NCBI GenBank assembly: GCA_900543295.1
Contig: UQQY01000012.1
Coordinates: 1 to 22,031 of the forward strand
DNA: 22,031 bases
Origin: an uncultured Oscillospiraceae bacterium
GTDB taxonomy: Bacteria > Bacillota > Clostridia > Oscillospirales > Ruminococcaceae
Direction of reading: 5' to 3'
Shown here piece after piece: positions 21,435 to 22,031 of the stretch. Numbering within the stretch: position 1 is the first letter of the stretch; every line of letters begins with the position of its first letter. The notes below the pieces were generated by a model. The model was not told the DNA's origin. It did not search any database and saw nothing but the letters and a program-made list of their open reading frames with translations. Both the position numbers and the translations under genes were made by a program.

Positions 21435-22031
21435 GTGGAAAAAAGTAAAAAGAAACACACAAAATTCTTTACAGCCGCATGGATTGTCACCGCATTTTTT
21501 GCATTGATAATCGGCATTACGCTGATCGTTCTCTGGAACTTTCTCTCCGCCTTCGAAAAATCGGATCCGCGCTATTATATTGACGAAGTAGTAAACGCCA
21601 TTGAAGAAAAACGATATGACGATGCGGCGGCACTCTCCCATTTTGAAGAAAGCAAATTCTTTTCAAAATCGCAGTATACGTCGTATATCAAAGACACGCT
21701 CGGCGAAGGTACGGAGCTTAAGGTGATGGAAGCCAAGTCCGAAAAAGAGGGTGAAAAGGTCTACCGAGTGAAAGGCGCAAAGGGCGAGCTTCGCTTTTCC
21801 CTGACAGAACAGCCGGATACGCTTGGCTTTGGCCTTTCCAGCTATACGGTAAAGCAGGAGCTTGGCGAGAGCGGAAGCTGGAAAATTACAGCGCCCGACA
21901 ATGTTCCGGTTTTGGTAAACGGCATAGAGCTTGACGAAAGCTACCGTGCAGATGAAGCGGTTTGGCCTGCACAGTTTAATACGCTGCATGATACATCTCT
22001 TGCTCCGCGTCTTGCTGTTTACAGGGTGGAC
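21435..22031 (+). CDS. Membrane-anchored extracellular protein of unknown function (partial, 5' part)
   Basis: A GTG start at 21435 has AAGGAG 8 bases upstream, and the frame stays open for 199 codons to the window edge. A Lys-rich N-terminus (EKSKKKHTKFF) precedes one membrane segment (about 14-36), so the remainder lies outside. The next 160 residues are hydrophilic and mixed alpha/beta (for example YYIDEVVNAIEEKRYDDAAALSHF, then LGESGSWKITAPDNVPVLVNGIEL), resembling small NTF2-like or lipoprotein-like extracellular modules, but I do not recognise a family. It is the third gene of the PIG-L/NAGPA operon and shares its single-anchor topology, which suggests a partner or polymer-binding subunit. 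Its full length is unknown. Confidence 0.8.
   Translation, partial: MEKSKKKHTKFFTAAWIVTAFFALIIGITLIVLWNFLSAFEKSDPRYYIDEVVNAIEEKRYDDAAALSHFEESKFFSKSQYTSYIKDTLGEGTELKVMEAKSEKEGEKVYRVKGAKGELRFSLTEQPDTLGFGLSSYTVKQELGESGSWKITAPDNVPVLVNGIELDESYRADEAVWPAQFNTLHDTSLAPRLAVYRVD

Noticed and set aside
20985..21641. 218-codon open frame on the - strand
   Set aside because: It is antisense to the NAGPA gene and the following anchored protein; no family features and no promoter in that direction.
1..22031. CRISPR arrays, tRNA/rRNA genes, insertion sequences, integrases, phage genes
   Set aside because: I looked for direct repeats with spacers, cloverleaf-like sequences, transposase/integrase motifs and terminal inverted repeats in the gaps and found none; coding density leaves little space for them.

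Overview
The window looks like a chromosome segment from a Gram-positive anaerobe of the class Clostridia, probably Oscillospirales/Ruminococcaceae-like. This is inferred from strong AGGAGG-type ribosome sites, moderate GC content, flavin-dependent thymidylate synthase (ThyX) as the only thymidylate synthase seen, a zinc-ribbon/PASTA kinase-like membrane protein, and a cysteine-rich protein of a type I associate with Clostridia. No rRNA, tRNA, CRISPR array, insertion sequence or phage gene was found.

Layout. (1) 1-803, + strand: the end of one half-size chromate transporter and a complete second half, closed by a bidirectional terminator at 888-930. (2) 966-2831, - strand: a visibly AT-richer cassette of two unknown membrane proteins and a TetR-type regulator, with a promoter and a 28-bp palindrome upstream that is a good operator candidate. 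(3) 3027-6683, - strand: an operon with its own promoter and terminator, encoding an orphan OppA-like lipoprotein, a DUF368/PopT polyprenyl-phosphate transporter and a patatin-like phospholipase. (4) 6724-8557, - strand: a single gene with its own promoter and terminator, encoding a zinc-ribbon/kinase-fold/TM/PASTA protein that has lost every key catalytic residue of the kinase domain (a pseudokinase). (5) 8554-17718, - strand: nine tightly packed, mostly overlapping genes: thyX, tmk, a DUF2156 protein, a GNAT acetyltransferase, a DJ-1/PfpI protein, 5-formyl-THF cyclo-ligase, mltG, a U32/TrhP-type protein and a UvrD-like helicase. (6) 17847-18838, - strand: a cysteine-rich conserved protein of unknown function, separated from thyX by a perfect 20-bp-arm hairpin. 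(7) 18920-22031, + strand: a divergently transcribed operon for surface enzymes: a membrane-anchored PIG-L deacetylase, a membrane-anchored NAGPA-type phosphodiester glycosidase, and a third membrane-anchored protein that runs off the window.

How the genes fit together. ThyX and Tmk are successive steps from dUMP to dTDP, and 5-formyl-THF cyclo-ligase returns folate to the one-carbon pool that ThyX uses. MltG (glycan-strand termination) and PopT (lipid-carrier recycling) both belong to envelope assembly, and the PASTA pseudokinase is plausibly a wall-sensing scaffold. The PIG-L/NAGPA pair suggests extracellular processing of a GlcNAc-containing, possibly phosphodiester-linked, glycan. These functional links are inference. 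The strongest leads are the pseudokinase, the surface-glycan operon, the hairpin blocking the thyX leader, and the AT-rich TetR/membrane-protein cassette.
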